The notes below the pieces were generated by a model that saw only the letters and a list, made by a program, of their open reading frames with translations, was not told where the DNA came from and searched no databases. From Begonia masoniana (lineage: Eukaryota; Streptophyta; Magnoliopsida; Cucurbitales; Begoniaceae), in NCBI GenBank assembly GCA_022432975.1, contig CM039515.1, positions 23,454,923 through 23,518,922 on the forward strand: a DNA stretch of 64,000 bases, given 5' to 3'. Positions 35,745-47,223 of the stretch are shown one piece after another (position 1 is the stretch's first letter; each line of letters opens with the position of its first letter). The position numbers and the translations under genes are program-made.

Positions 35745-35774
<30 letters not shown>
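35745..35774 (-). promoter_or_regulatory. CT-rich 5' leader of DMP gene (GA microsatellite on plus strand)
   Basis: An interrupted (GA)n run ends 8 bp from the start codon, giving a CT-repeat leader on the transcript strand. CT-rich leaders are common near plant start sites. Confidence 0.6.
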
Positions 35775-35776
<2 letters not shown>

Positions 35777-35798
35777 TGAATTACAGAGTGAACGAAAT

Positions 35799-36007
35799 AG
35801 ATACGTAGAATTAAGATATATAATGGAGTTGGGGGGGAAAGAGAGAGAGTGAAGGAAATGGTGTAAGATGCGTAGGGTTAAGTTATACAGTTGAGTTGGG
35901 TTGGAAAGTGGGAGGAGGAGGGAGGGGGTGGTGGGGAAACAGATTATAGAGTGAGGGGAATTGTGTAGGATACGTAGAATTAAGATATACAGCTGAGTTG
36001 GTTTGGA
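35799..36007. repeat. Three imperfect repeats in the DMP promoter
   Basis: The motif GATACGTAGAATTAAGATAT followed by a GAGTTGG-like end occurs at 35799, in a diverged form at 35868 (GATGCGTAGGGTTAAG) and at 35969. Together they form a loose promoter-proximal repeat. Confidence 0.6.
35815..35823 (-). promoter_or_regulatory. Candidate TATA box for DMP gene
   Basis: TTATATATC on the minus strand, about 79 nt upstream of the ATG. A start site about 30 nt further on would give a leader of roughly 45-50 nt, mostly CT repeats. Confidence 0.5.
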
Positions 36008-36125
36008 TTAGGGAAGATATATATGATACGAATAAATGAAACTTTATGATACGAATGACGAGATCCATTAAATTTATGAAATTCTTAACTTTATTTGATA
36101 GATTGTGAATCTTAATCAAGATCAA

Positions 36126-36936
36126 AAGCAGAAAGCAAATATAGTTGATTCATTACAGCAAATGAAAATATACTCGCAGAACTATTCACTACCCAAAATG
36201 TAAACGTTATACAATAAAAGTAATTGAAACTTAGATGCGAATGGATTGAAGTTTGAACCCATATATTAATTGAAATTAAAACTTGATCAACTACTTCTTA
36301 TCTTTACAACTTGGTAGACATAAAAATAAAAATCAAAACATATCAAAAGCTCTTCATGGCTATTGCGTCTACACCACAATGGCAACGTAAGCCTTAGCAC
36401 CGCCATTGTTGTCACCTCTTTCCTCCTCCAACTTCACCAAGGCAAAGCACTAGTGAGACTCTTCCCTTATTCTTCTCTGCTCGTTTCGGAATGACCACAC
36501 CTGAATCTGTTGGTGAAATTGAGTATTTAAAATTTCTGGTCGGTGGAATTCTATTGGTGAAATTGACATTGGGTAAACAGTGAAAGTGAAGTCGAGAGAT
36601 TAAAGTTGGAAATTGGTTGAATTTCAATATTTAGAAATCTCTGGATTTTGCTTCATTGTTTGTCGGTGGAATATCGGGTAATATTTTGGTGGTATTCTGA
36701 ATTATTGGAGCTGAGATATGTTTAGGATATTTTTAGAAATAAAATTATCTGGTTTTTTGGGCAGACTTGGATTGATTATTGGCTTGAATAATTAATCGGA
36801 AAATTATCGGTTTTGTTGGACAATTTTTGTTGGTTCAGAATATTTTGAAGAATTTATTCTGAATATTTGAGATTAATTATTGGGGCTGAATAATTAATCT
36901 GGAAATATTTGTTTTGGGTATTGGATATTGATAACA
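36126..36936. other. Unassigned stretch before Copia E gag, possibly its leader
   Basis: No gene found. Two similar AT-rich blocks built around GAATAATTAATC (about 36786 and 36888) suggest a small internal duplication. No LTR matching the 3' LTR at 38785 and no clear primer-binding site could be recognised, so the 5' end of element E is undefined. Confidence 0.4.
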
Positions 36937-38601
36937 ATGACAGGTGATGATAGCACAAGACACAGTATTGAAAAATTCGATAGGACAGATTTTGCGTTCT
37001 GGAGAATGCAAATTAAGGACTATTTATATGGGAAAGATCTTCAACTTCCATTGAGTACAAAACCTGAAAAGATGGAAGACGTTGAATGAAATCACCTTGA
37101 CAGAAAAGTTTTGGGAGTCGTCAGATTGACGCTAGCCAAAAGCGTTACTCACAACGTGGCAAAGGAGAAGACCACCGCGAGTCTGATGAAGGCTCTGTCT
37201 GATATGTACGAGAAACCATCTGCGAATAATAAGGTATTTCTTATGAAGAAACTTTTTAATCTGAAGATGATTGATGGTGCTTCTGTCGCAGCGCATCTGA
37301 ATGAGTTCAATACTATTATGAATCAATTGCTATCTGTGAATATTGATTTTGAGGATGAGGTTCGTGCCCAAATTTTGTTGGCGTCTCTACCGAACAGCTG
37401 GGAGCCTATGAGAGCTGCAGTTAGTAACTCAGTTGGAAGTGCCAAACTGGTATTTACCGATGTGAGGGATCGTATTCTTGCCGAGGAGGTTCGTAAGATT
37501 GATTCTGGTGAAATATTGACAGGTTCAGCTCTGAATGTTGAAAATAAAGGCATAAGTCAAAGTAAAGGTCCGGGCAATAGAAATCGAAGTCAAAGGAAGT
37601 CCAAAAAACATGCCAACTTTGAGTGTTATCATTGCGGCAAGAAAGGACACATAAAGAGATTTTGTCACAAGTTTCTTCGGGAGAATCTGAATGCCAAAGG
37701 AAAGGAAAAGATGTTCGAAGATGGTGACACAGACGAGGAGGCAGACACAGCCACCGAGGAGTTCTCTAGTGTGTACAACGAGGATGTTGTAAATTCTGAT
37801 TGCCAAGATACGAGTTGGGTGATCGATAGTGGCGCTTCAATACATGCCACTTCACGGAGAGATTTCTTTATGTCTTACACTTCAGGAGACTTTGGAAGTG
37901 TGAGGATGGGAAATGGTGGCATTGCAAAAGTCATTGGTATAGGAGATGTGCGTTTGGAGACCAACATAGGCAACACCTTGGTTTTGAGAGGTGTGAAACA
38001 CATCCCCGACATCCGCAAGAATTTGGTCTCGACTGGAAAGCTCGACGACGAAAGGTTTGACAACACTTTTCGTGATGGAAAATGGAAGCTTACCAGAGGT
38101 TCATTGATTGTGGCGAGAGGAGAAAAATGCTCCTCATTATATGTGATGCAGGCGAAGATCGCGGGTTCCACAGTCAATGTGATGGGTAATAAGGCTGCAA
38201 AGTTTGTGAATTCACCTTCTAAGAGAAAGGTTGAGAAGACTCGGAAGAAGTCAAGTTCTCGGGTGAAGTTCAGGTTAGGATTTGAGGGTACATCAGAGCC
38301 GGTTAGTCAGCCTATTACAGATGTTCAGTCATCAGGTTCAGTTTCACATCAGAATGGTATCGTCAAAAGCAAAACCATGTGGAAAGTTAAAACTCCGGGA
38401 CGATATGATGAAACTGTGGGTTATGCATTGAATGTATTCGAGGATAACAATTCCTGTGTAGAGTTTTCAACATGTTCAAAGGCAGTTCGTTGCAACAACC
38501 CTGATAGTTCAGTGATACCATGGAGGAGGAGATGCTATTTCTTTTCAAGTAAGTCTCTCAAGTTTAAGCGGGGCTTAAACTTGAACGGTATCGGATGCTG
38601 A
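36937..38601 (+). pseudogene. Copia element E gag-protease ORF lacking integrase and RT
   Basis: The frame starts at an ATG at 36937 (MTGDDSTRHSIEKFDRTDF), has one stop at 37087 (TGG-to-TGA type) and is then open for 496 codons from 37111 to 38601. It has the UBN2 gag core (LMKALSDMYEKPSANNK, MKKLFNLKM), the zinc knuckle CYHCGKKGHIKRFC (near 37624) and a protease site VIDSGASIHATSRRDFF (near 37820). After VNVMGNKAA, where related Tork/Tnt1-like elements continue into integrase, the ORF has an unrelated basic tail and ends, and the polypurine tract and LTR follow closely. It resembles a non-autonomous gag-only retrotransposon. Confidence 0.87.
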
Positions 38602-38784
38602 GTTGGCTCATCTAGGGCATTTGTGGTAGAGGAGCTTATTTTAATGGAGTTTTGCAGATTTGTTTCCTTGCACCGGAATTTCGTTGAAGATGGAGATTGT
38701 CAGAGTTCAGTGTTCTGGATTCGCTTTTATTGGGCCGAGTAGCCCGTTGGATCTCTCATGTGGAATTCGTGTCAAGGTGGAGTT
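38602..38784 (+). other. Untranslated 3' part and polypurine tract of element E
   Basis: A non-coding segment with two purine tracts: AAGATGGAGATTG near 38687 and AAGGTGGAGTT (38774-38784). The latter lies directly before the LTR. Confidence 0.65.
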
Positions 38785-39043
38785 TGTTAGAATTTGGTGT
38801 GATCCGAATTCTAGTTGGACCGGGTCGATCAATATTAGGGTTTTACGTTTTTTCTATATATTGATGCTTGAGTCGCAAAACTCGTTGTACCGAATTTGAT
38901 ATTAGTGATTCTCTCCTCTGCCCGTGGTTTTTTCCCTTCCTAGGGTTTCCACGTAAAATTCGGTGTCCATTATTTTCTCGTTTTTCTTTTTCGGTTTTCT
39001 TGAATCGTTCGTTACAGGTGGATTAGGGCGTCTAATCCTAACA
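38785..39043 (+). repeat. 3' LTR of Copia element E
   Basis: 259 bp, TGTTAG to CTAACA, with perfect 6-bp terminal inverted repeats, directly after a polypurine tract. Only one copy is seen. Confidence 0.72.
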
Positions 39044-39182
39044 GAATCGTGTCTCCCGCCTCCATCCCATTCTCTTTAACCAAGTTGTTCGTGTTGTGGA
39101 TCATATTGAAGACGCAGGCTTTGTCCATCTCCCATTTTTTATAGGTGTGCTTCACTTCTTCTGAAAAATCTAGGTTAGCAAC
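39044..39182 (-). pseudogene. Possible B3-domain fragment
   Basis: The minus strand is open for about 46 codons, reading FSEEVKHTYKKWEM, ACVFNMIHNTNNLVKENGME and AGDTI. The order (basic region, KWEM, LVKENGMEAGD) resembles the C-terminal half of B3 DNA-binding domains of plant transcription factors. It is cut by LTR E on one side and solo LTR A2 on the other, and no continuation is visible at 42032-42048. Too short to be sure. Confidence 0.4.
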
Positions 39183-41608
39183 TGTCACGACCCTAATACT
39201 GTACCCTTATTTTCCCTTATTTTACCATACAAATTTTTCATTTTTCTTCATCCTTAGCATTTATGTGGAAAACAATTTGAAAACAATTTAAAATCAATTG
39301 TATAAAACATTTAAAAACAAATACAAAACAATTACTTAAACAAACACGTTTTCAAGAAAATAAACTGCGTGGTTCCGTTTAAAAGTTTAACATATCCTCC
39401 TGTTTCAAAATCACCAAAATAGTTTATAACAACAGGTTTCCAAAACGTTCAGAACATTAAAATATCAAATGTAAACCTATCCACTAACCAGATTCCAAAC
39501 ATCCTATAATTTCTATACAACCATCATTTAAATGTAAATCTATCCACTAACCAGATTCCAAACATCCTATAAATTTCTATACAGTTTACTATTAGCTCAA
39601 AACATCCCAAAACCCTCAAAACATCTATACATACTTCCCCACGGGTCAGGTAAGCATCGACTGCGCCAGCGCACTCCCACGGGTATCCTTCTTCAACCAG
39701 CGTGATCATCTAACAGAGGAATGTCTTCCTCACCTGTTTCGGGTTCACCTACACCATAAGGACGCCTATGAGAATAAATCTCAGTAAATTCTACGTAAAT
39801 GATAATGCATGAACATGTATATGCAATTTTCATAAATTTCTGTGCATTCGATTCATTTATCATATCGTACATTCATTTCATTTATTAGATAGTCGTCACA
39901 TTTTTCAGTTCATACATTCATTCATTCATCATATAGTCGTCTCATTTTTCAGTTCATACATTCATTCATTCATCATATAGTCGTCTCATTTTTCAGTTCA
40001 TACATTCATTCATTCATCATATAGTCGTCTCATTTTTCAGTTCATACATTCCTTCATTTATCATATCATGCGTTCATTTCATTTATCATATCATGCGTTC
40101 ATTTATCATATAGTCATCTCATGTAAGTCGTCTCATGTAAGTCATCATAGTCATCTCATATTAGTCGTCTCATTTAAGTCGTCATAGTCATCTCGTATTA
40201 GTCGTCATAGTCATCTCGTATTAGTCGTCATAGTCATCTCGTATTAGTCGTCATAGTCATCTCATATTAGTCGTCTCAATTCATGTCATCACATTTCCTT
40301 TACTTTCGTTCATTTCTTTCACTTTACTTTCATTCGTTTCTTTTCGTGAACTCATGCTTAAATTCATTTTTCATGACTTTTATAAAACAGTGATGCATGA
40401 CAGTAAAAGCATAACATAAACATACAAAGTGCATACCATCAAACAATACAAGCATAACCTATAAAAGGCCTAATCCTAAACTACCCAACCAAAGCGAATA
40501 AACATACATAACTCCAAATATCCTCGACAACGAAACACGACATATGGTGTAGGCCTATCGGCCACAGCAAGTCACGAGAACTTACCTCGCGTCCATTGCA
40601 CTTCAATCTCCGTCCACGAGCGTCGTTCACCTAAGCAATTCACAACAATTATCGTTAAAATGCGTTTTAACCGATAACGTCCAAATTAACGAAATCTTAA
40701 CTAAAGAAACTTCCTAAAGCTCTAATTCGATTCATTAAACTATTTCATTGAACAATCTACGCTCGGCACCACAAAATTCCAAGTTACGAGCCTTTCCCTA
40801 AAATCCCTAAATTCTCCAATTTTAACATTTCTCACAAATCACTCGAACTTCGTCCAATAACGTTCAATACGTCCTTTCTATCATTAATCACGGTCAACCT
40901 ATTAATTTCGGACCCTAATTTGGGTTCGGTAAAAACCGACCCGAAACTTCGAACGCGCGTAACTTTCGCGTCGGTTATCGGAATCGAACGATTCCAGCGG
41001 CCACGCGCTCCTCTAATAACCTATTTTAACCTGCCAAAAGGAATTCTAAAACAAACGATCGTAACTAGGTCAATTTTTACAAAACCCGAATCTGCCCTTT
41101 CCCGGAATTTTCCCCCTTTTCGATTTTTCATCAATTCACGCTCATTTTCTCACCAATCAATCCCTCTTATACCTAATTAACATAAACTAACCAAAATTTA
41201 GATGTTATTCACCGAAAACCCGAAATCCCCAATTCGGGATTCCCTGTTTTCGACCCAAATTGGGCACACCAACGCTCGGCAACCATCGCCGGTGTTAAGC
41301 CGACCATTCGACGCCAAGAACGGCCACGAAGGGCCGGCGATCGGAGCTCAACAGAGCTCGACGTTCGCGGCCAGAAATCGAGCAAGAACAGGGGAGAACT
41401 CACCGTTTTCGATCGGGTTTTTGCGCGAAAAGGCCGAACCGCAATCTGGCTTCAGCTCGCCGGAGTCTGCTCGTCGTCGGAGCCGCGTCGTCGTTGGAGG
41501 GATGCCGCTCGCCGTTCGCGTTCGTCGTTCGTCGTTCGTCGCGGGTGCTCGGGCTCGAATCAACAACGAAAAACAACGTTTTTCGTTGTTTTTGTTTTGA
41601 TTATTATT

Positions 41609-41647
<39 letters not shown>

Positions 41648-42026
41648 TATAATTAAAACTATTTCTTAACAAAACATTAATTTTGCCCTCTCGTGTTTTC
41701 GACCATTCGAATTTTCTTATTTCGCCAATAATTCCAACTTATTATCTGGGTTCTATTAAAACTGTTCGTTCGCAAATCGGACCCCGTTTACTATTTTTAC
41801 TAAAACGTCATTCGTTTTACGAGAAACGTAATTACTCGGAATATAGCGTTATTATTCCAAAAATTCTCCAAAATTCCTTAAAATTCCAATTAATCGTTAG
41901 GATCGTATTAACGCTTTCCGTTTGCGAAACTGACTTAATTTGACATATTTACCAAAAATGCCACATATAATATAATATATTAATATAATATATTAAATCC
42001 AAAATCCGATTAAGCCGGATATTACA
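39183..42026 (-). mobile_element. Family A solo LTR A2
   Basis: TGTCACGACCCTAATACTG to GCCGGATATTACA in plus order, flanked by a perfect GCAAC duplication (39178-39182 and 42027-42031), with no internal domain. It carries a 44-bp array and a 23-bp array (39890-40290) in the region where A1 has its 16/32-bp array, and a (TAA)n microsatellite at about 41597-41647. Confidence 0.95.
39890..40290. repeat. Two adjoining tandem arrays inside solo LTR A2
   Basis: A 44-bp unit (TTTTTCAGTTCATACATTCA and onwards, ending ATATAGTCGTCTCA) repeats from 39901, 39945 and 39989. Then a 23-bp unit TCATCTCGTATTAGTCGTCA plus TAG follows for about six copies. Both share the AGTCGTC element. Confidence 0.9.
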
Positions 42027-42905
42027 GCAACTCAGTATTACAAAGGGTTGTAACACTTCGTGTGACATCGATAATTAATGCGATATCAGGCAATATTTAA
42101 ACTATGGAAATTAATGAGATAGAAGATTTGTAACGCAGTTCAACAATCAGCCTTCGTCTGCGGGGTTACACCCCAGATATAAAAACATTTTAAGAGTTTG
42201 AACAAGGTTACAAGACACTCAGACTAATTCAAAATAAGACTCTCTCTTAACATTGACGCCGCCTCTTCCAACCTTTATCTGCGGGGCCACACCCCAGATA
42301 TAAAAACATTTTAAGAGTTTGAACAAGGTTACAAGACACTCGGACTAATTCAAAACAAGACTCTCTCTTAACATTGACGCCGCCTCTTCCAACCTTTACT
42401 AATGAAACTATTTTTGCGAACTCCCCTCGACTTAAGAACAATCCCTCCTGGATTTAAACGCCACAAGCTCCCTTATCGAAGATGACTCCTCTCAGAATCC
42501 GTGTATAGCAAGCCCCCTTGCCCACGATCAGAATGACAAGCTCCCGTTGTCAATAAACAGAACTCCTCCTAAGTTCCAAGACAGCCTCCTCCCAAGACTG
42601 ATCTTCAATGAAGATCACAAGAATAAACTCCTATGAAACTGTCAGTGACACTTGACAATGTCTTAGGACAAGATCAGCCAACCCACTTTAATAAATAATC
42701 TTTCACCATATCGCAATAAACTTGGCTTTCGCACTGCATAAACGTAAAGGTAAACACCTCATATCAAGCACACATATAATTCTGTTTCTAACTTCAATAT
42801 ATTCTCCAAAAGAATGCATATACGAACGAGATCGTATTCCACGAAATCAGCCAAGGATCCAAGTATCTGTATAATAACTTCACCGCAGAGACACTTTAGG
42901 AAAGT

Positions 42906-45900
42906 TGTAACACCCGACATTTCGGCCAGGTGATTTTCTGACCATTTTCTTTGTCACCCTCTTATTTAACCTTTGTGATTTAAATTTAATATTAAGACAA
43001 ATTTATTACAAGTTGAGTAAAACTAGGTTAGGTGGCAGTTTTGTAATTAGAATTGCTGGATTAAGTATAAATAGGAAATGGAAACCTTAAATCTCATTTA
43101 TTACCACTGTAGCCGACATTCCCTCTCGGCGATTCCTTCTTTCCCAAGTTCTTGCTCTCGGCTACCAGAACTTCCCTTTACCGACGGCTGGTTTCGAGCT
43201 TGCTCTTCTCTGCAAATCCACACCCGAGGTATGAAATGGACAATGTGGTCATTCATTAGTAAATAGAGCTCTGTTTTCAGCTCGGCACTGAGTTCGGATT
43301 TTTTTAGCAGTGGCCGAGTAGTTTATGACTTTTTAAAATCTGGGAGTAGAAATGTCATCCCGAATCGATTATGAGCATTTTAAGTAACCAACTCGGATTT
43401 AATCAATGGTAAAACCTGTCCACCTAGTTTCGGATTTCAGACTGCAGTGTGTCAAACAGAGGAATCGGAATGACTTTAGCTATTAGATCCTAGGATGGTT
43501 TATGATTAGGGCTACTAGGACTTTGTTTTAACTACTGTAATGTACATTTTTTAGGTGAAGAAGTTAAAGAGAGGAAGTTCGGATTGCTAAGGAATCCAGG
43601 TAAGTGAATGTGTTAAGATTTCCGGCCACTAGGGCCCTACACCGCAAGGGTATTAGGAAATCACTGAGATGTTAGCTTATGGACTATGATTTGTCATTTC
43701 CACGATATGAAGAAGTTGTGTAAGTAAATGTAAAGTTACAGGATGTTTTACTTGTCCTCATGATATAACTCTCTCTATGAACTTTATGTCTATGCACTGT
43801 GTCCCTGTTATGATTAAGTTGAGAATATGAAAAGCAAATGAAACCAAGATTAAGTGCAGAGCGGGGAAAGACTATGTTATGTATGACTCGCGAATTCTCC
43901 CACTGGTGGAGGCCGAGTTAATGATATGTACGACTCGCGAAATCTCCCACTGGTGGAGGCCGAGTTAATGATACGTATGGCTCGCGAATTCTCCCACTGG
44001 GGAGGCCGAGTGATGTATCCTGATTGCCGCGATAGGCAAATGATTATGTACGACTGCCGCGATAGGCAAATGACTATGTACCCCTGTCTTCCTCCCTCGT
44101 TCCCTGCCTTAATACATGTTATGTAAATGATAAAGATGAACATGAATGAAGAATGATTTATGAATTATGTCTCTTTAAATTGTGTACTCATGTATATCTG
44201 TCAGCATGCATTCCTTACTAAGCATTAGGCTTATAGTTAAACCTTATGGTGTAGGTGAAGAAGGTTCAGGTGAGGATGTTATGTTCAAAGAGGATGCTTA
44301 AGGCTGGTTGCTGGAGGATGCTCAAGGTGACAGTGCGGGACTGGAGAGGCGATTTATGACCCCTGGTTAAGACTCTTATGTTACAGTATGTTAAAGGATA
44401 TGGTAGCTTAAGTAGGATGAGATTATTTTACAACGTTGAGCTTTGAAACTGTCTAGTGGATCACTGAGTCAGGGAATGATTATATAGATTTATAAATGAT
44501 CTGTTGCTTAAGTCTTCCGCTATATGCATTTTGAATGAGTTGTGTTTTCTTTCTGTTGGGAGGAGTCATTTGATGATTTAGTGATCTCTACCGTAAGACG
44601 GAAGCTGGATGAGGCAATCGCCCTGCTGACGTCATCGGCAGATGCCGAATGTTAGAGTTTGATGGTTTAGTCTTCCGGTTGACGTCATCGGCAGATGCCG
44701 AAGGATAGTTGTTTGATGGTTTAGTCTTCGGTTGACGTCATCGGCAGATGCCGAAGGTGAATTGTTTGATGTTTAGTCTTCCGGTTGACGTCATCGGCAG
44801 ATTGCGAAGGATAGTTGTTTGATGGTTTAGTCTTCCGGTTGACGTCATCGGCAGATGCCGAATGTTAGAGTTTGATGGTTTAGTCTTCCGGTTGACGTCA
44901 TCGGCAGATGCCGAATGTTAGAGTTTGATGGTTTAGTCTTCCGGTTGACGTCATCGGCAGATGCCGAATGTTAGAGTTTGATGGTTTAGTCTTCCGGTTG
45001 ACGTCATCGGCAGATGCCGAAGGATAGTTGTTTGATGGTTTAGTCTTCCGGTTGACGTCATCGGCAGATGCCGAAGGTGAATTGTTTGATGGTTTAGTCT
45101 TCCGGTTGACGTCATCGGCAGATGCCGAATGTTAGAGTTTGATGGTTTAGTCTTCCGGTTGACGTCATCGGCAGATGCCGAATGTTAGAGTTTGATGGTT
45201 TAGTCTTCCGGTTGACGTCATCGGCAGATGCCGAATGTTAGAGTTTGATGGTTTAGTCTTCCGGTTGACGTCATCGGCAGATGCCGAATGTTAGAGTTTG
45301 ATGGTTTAGTCTTCCGGTTGACGTCATCGGCAGATGCCGAAGGTGAATTGTTTGATGGTTTAGTCTTCCGGTTGACGTCATCGGCAGATGCCGAAGGTGA
45401 ATTGTTTGATGGTTTAGTCTTCCGGTTGACGTCATCGGCAGATGCCGAAGGTGAATTGTTTGATGGTTTAGTCTTCCGGTTGACGTCATCGGCAGATGCC
45501 GAATGTTAGAGTTTGATGGTTTAGTCTTCCGGTTGACGTCATCGGCAGATGCCGAATGTTAGAGTTTGATGGTTTAGTCTTCCGGTTGACGTCATCGGCA
45601 GATGCCGAATGTTAGAGTTTGATGGTTTAGTCTTCCGGTTGACGTCATCGGCAGATGCCGAAGGTGAATTGTTTGATGGTTTAGTCTTCCGGTTGACGTC
45701 ATCGGCAGATGCCGAATGTTAGAGTTTGATGGTTTAGTCTTCCGGTTGACGTCATCGGCAGATGCCGAAGGATAGTTGTTTGATGGTTTAGTCTTCCGGT
45801 TGACGTCATCGGCAGATGCCGAAGGTGAATTGTTTGATGGTTTAGTCTTCCGGTTGACGTCATCGGCAGATGCCGAAGGTGAATTGTTTGATGGTTTAGT

Positions 45901-46607
45901 CTTCCGGTTGACGTCATCGGCAGATGCCGAAGGTGAATTGTTTGATGGTTTAGTCTTCCGGTTGACGTCATCGGCAGATGCCGAAGGATAGTTGTTTGAT
46001 GGTTTAGTCTTCCGGTTGACGTCATCGGCAGATGCCGAAGGTGAATTGTTTGATGGTTTAGTCTTCCGGTTGACGTCATCGGCAGATGCCGAATGTTAGA
46101 GTTTGATGGTTTAGTCTTCCGGTTGACGTCATCGGCAGATGCCGAAGGTGAATTGTTTGATGGTTTAGTCTTCCGGTTGACGTCATCGGCAGATGCCGAA
46201 TGTTAGAGTTTGATGGTTTAGTCTTCCGGTTGACGTCATCGGCAGATGCCGAATGTTAGAGTTTGATGGTTTAGTCTTCCGGTTGACGTCATCGGCAGAT
46301 GCCGAAGGTGAATTGTTTGATGGGCACCTCTTTTCCCGAAAGTGTCAAGAAACCAATGACCGAGTCTAGTCGCTCGACTCTGTGAAAGTTTGAGCCGACG
46401 AGGCGTGGGAAGTCGGGCACGAGAGGGTTCGTCTTCCTTAATGGTTCTGCGTCTCTATTACCAGTTAGGAAAAAAAAATAATAATAATATATGTAAAATG
46501 TGAAAGTCTGTTGAGAGATAGTAAGTGAATGTAATAATAGTAAAAGACAAGCAAACGATTAATGAAAGAATATGAACACGTGACGGCTCTTGGCCGGGGT
46601 CGTTACA
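42906..46607 (+). mobile_element. Solo LTR I with CRE-like palindrome array
   Basis: TGTAACACCCGACATTTC to GGGGTCGTTACA, 3702 bp, flanked by a perfect AAAGT duplication (42901-42905 and 46608-46612) and without internal domain. It contains a 48-bp repeat (three copies from 43884), a 29-30-bp repeat (two copies near 44024), and the 53/54-bp array at about 44609-46325. Ends are of Gypsy Tekay type; it differs from families A, B, C and F. Confidence 0.93.
44609..46325. repeat. 53/54-bp tandem array, 32 copies, each with TGACGTCA
   Basis: The unit runs TTTGATGGTTTAGTCTTCCG, then GTTGACGTCATCGGCAGATG, then CCGAA plus a variable end (TGTTAGAG, GGTGAATTG or GGATAGTTG). I counted 32 occurrences of TGACGTCA between 44627 and 46284. 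Each unit also has the small inverted repeat TCGGCA-GA-TGCCGA. Three end-variants are mixed irregularly. ORFs of up to 126 codons on either strand are by-products. Confidence 0.95.
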
Positions 46608-46834
46608 AAAGTATCCCAAGTAATCAGGAACGTGATCCAAGTTTGTTACGATTTCTTTTCCAGCAAGAAGCATTTGAACTTTCGATATATTTTGTCAAAG
46701 ATAGTCTCAGAATAACAGGATAGAATAATATATTTTCCAAAAATATAATTTCCAAGATTTTATTTCCATAATCATAATTAACCATACTTCACCACTTGCC
46801 AAAAAATCAATGTCAACTCATATTAGCATTAACA

Positions 46835-47223
46835 ATCTCTCACTTTGGCATTTTTTGGTAAAAACATAAACTCCTCCATGAAACAAGGAATATAATCGAA
46901 ACTCCCCCTCAAAAGAGAATTCCATGGAAATATCCATACAAAAAATTACTCCCCTTTTTGCCATAAAAAGACAAAAGAGTACAAACATTGTCTAAAAAAA
47001 ACAAACTGAATCATTCTGAGTCATAATGAACCAGGCCAGTTGGGTCAGCATGAGCCTATACGCCTGTATCATTCTCAAATATGGATTTATCCTCACAATT
47101 ATGAAACTCACCCTAATAGACACCCGAAGGAGTTTGTTCAGCTATGACATTTGGAGTGACATTTTGAGAGCTATCATCAAAAGAACTTGAAACCACATGT
47201 GATTTCTCCATATCATTGATAGG
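46835..47223. other. Non-coding 3' part of element H between LTR and envelope-like region
   Basis: AT-rich, holding the polypurine tract next to the LTR. No ORF of note. Confidence 0.5.

Larger units (their letters stand above)
42049..46834 (-). repeat. 3' LTR of SIRE-like Copia element H, split by solo LTR I
   Basis: In plus order TGTAACACTTCG to GCATTAACA, with the minus-strand purine tract TGCCAAAGTGAGAGAT next to its start at 46834. After removal of solo LTR I and one duplication copy it is about 1.08 kb, in the range of SIRE-type LTRs. It contains a 121-bp direct duplication (42157-42277 and 42278-42398). No second LTR is in the window. Confidence 0.72.

Noticed and set aside
35649..35852. 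Plus-strand ORF opposite the start of the DMP gene
   Set aside because: It is the antisense shadow of the DMP N-terminus and the GA microsatellite.
37132..38177. Minus-strand ORFs opposite Copia E gag-protease
   Set aside because: Antisense shadows of a recognisable coding strand.
22226..41180. Similar plus-strand ORFs starting MGSVKTDPKLRTRV in solo LTRs A1 (22226-22495) and A2 (40920-41180)
   Set aside because: They are antisense to the LTR, diverge after about 40 codons and merely reflect LTR homology; they are not seen as an ORF in the family A copy at 1899-6424.
45271..46079. ORFs of 71-126 codons across the 53/54-bp array in LTR I
   Set aside because: Both strands are open because of the periodicity; no non-repetitive coding sequence is attached.
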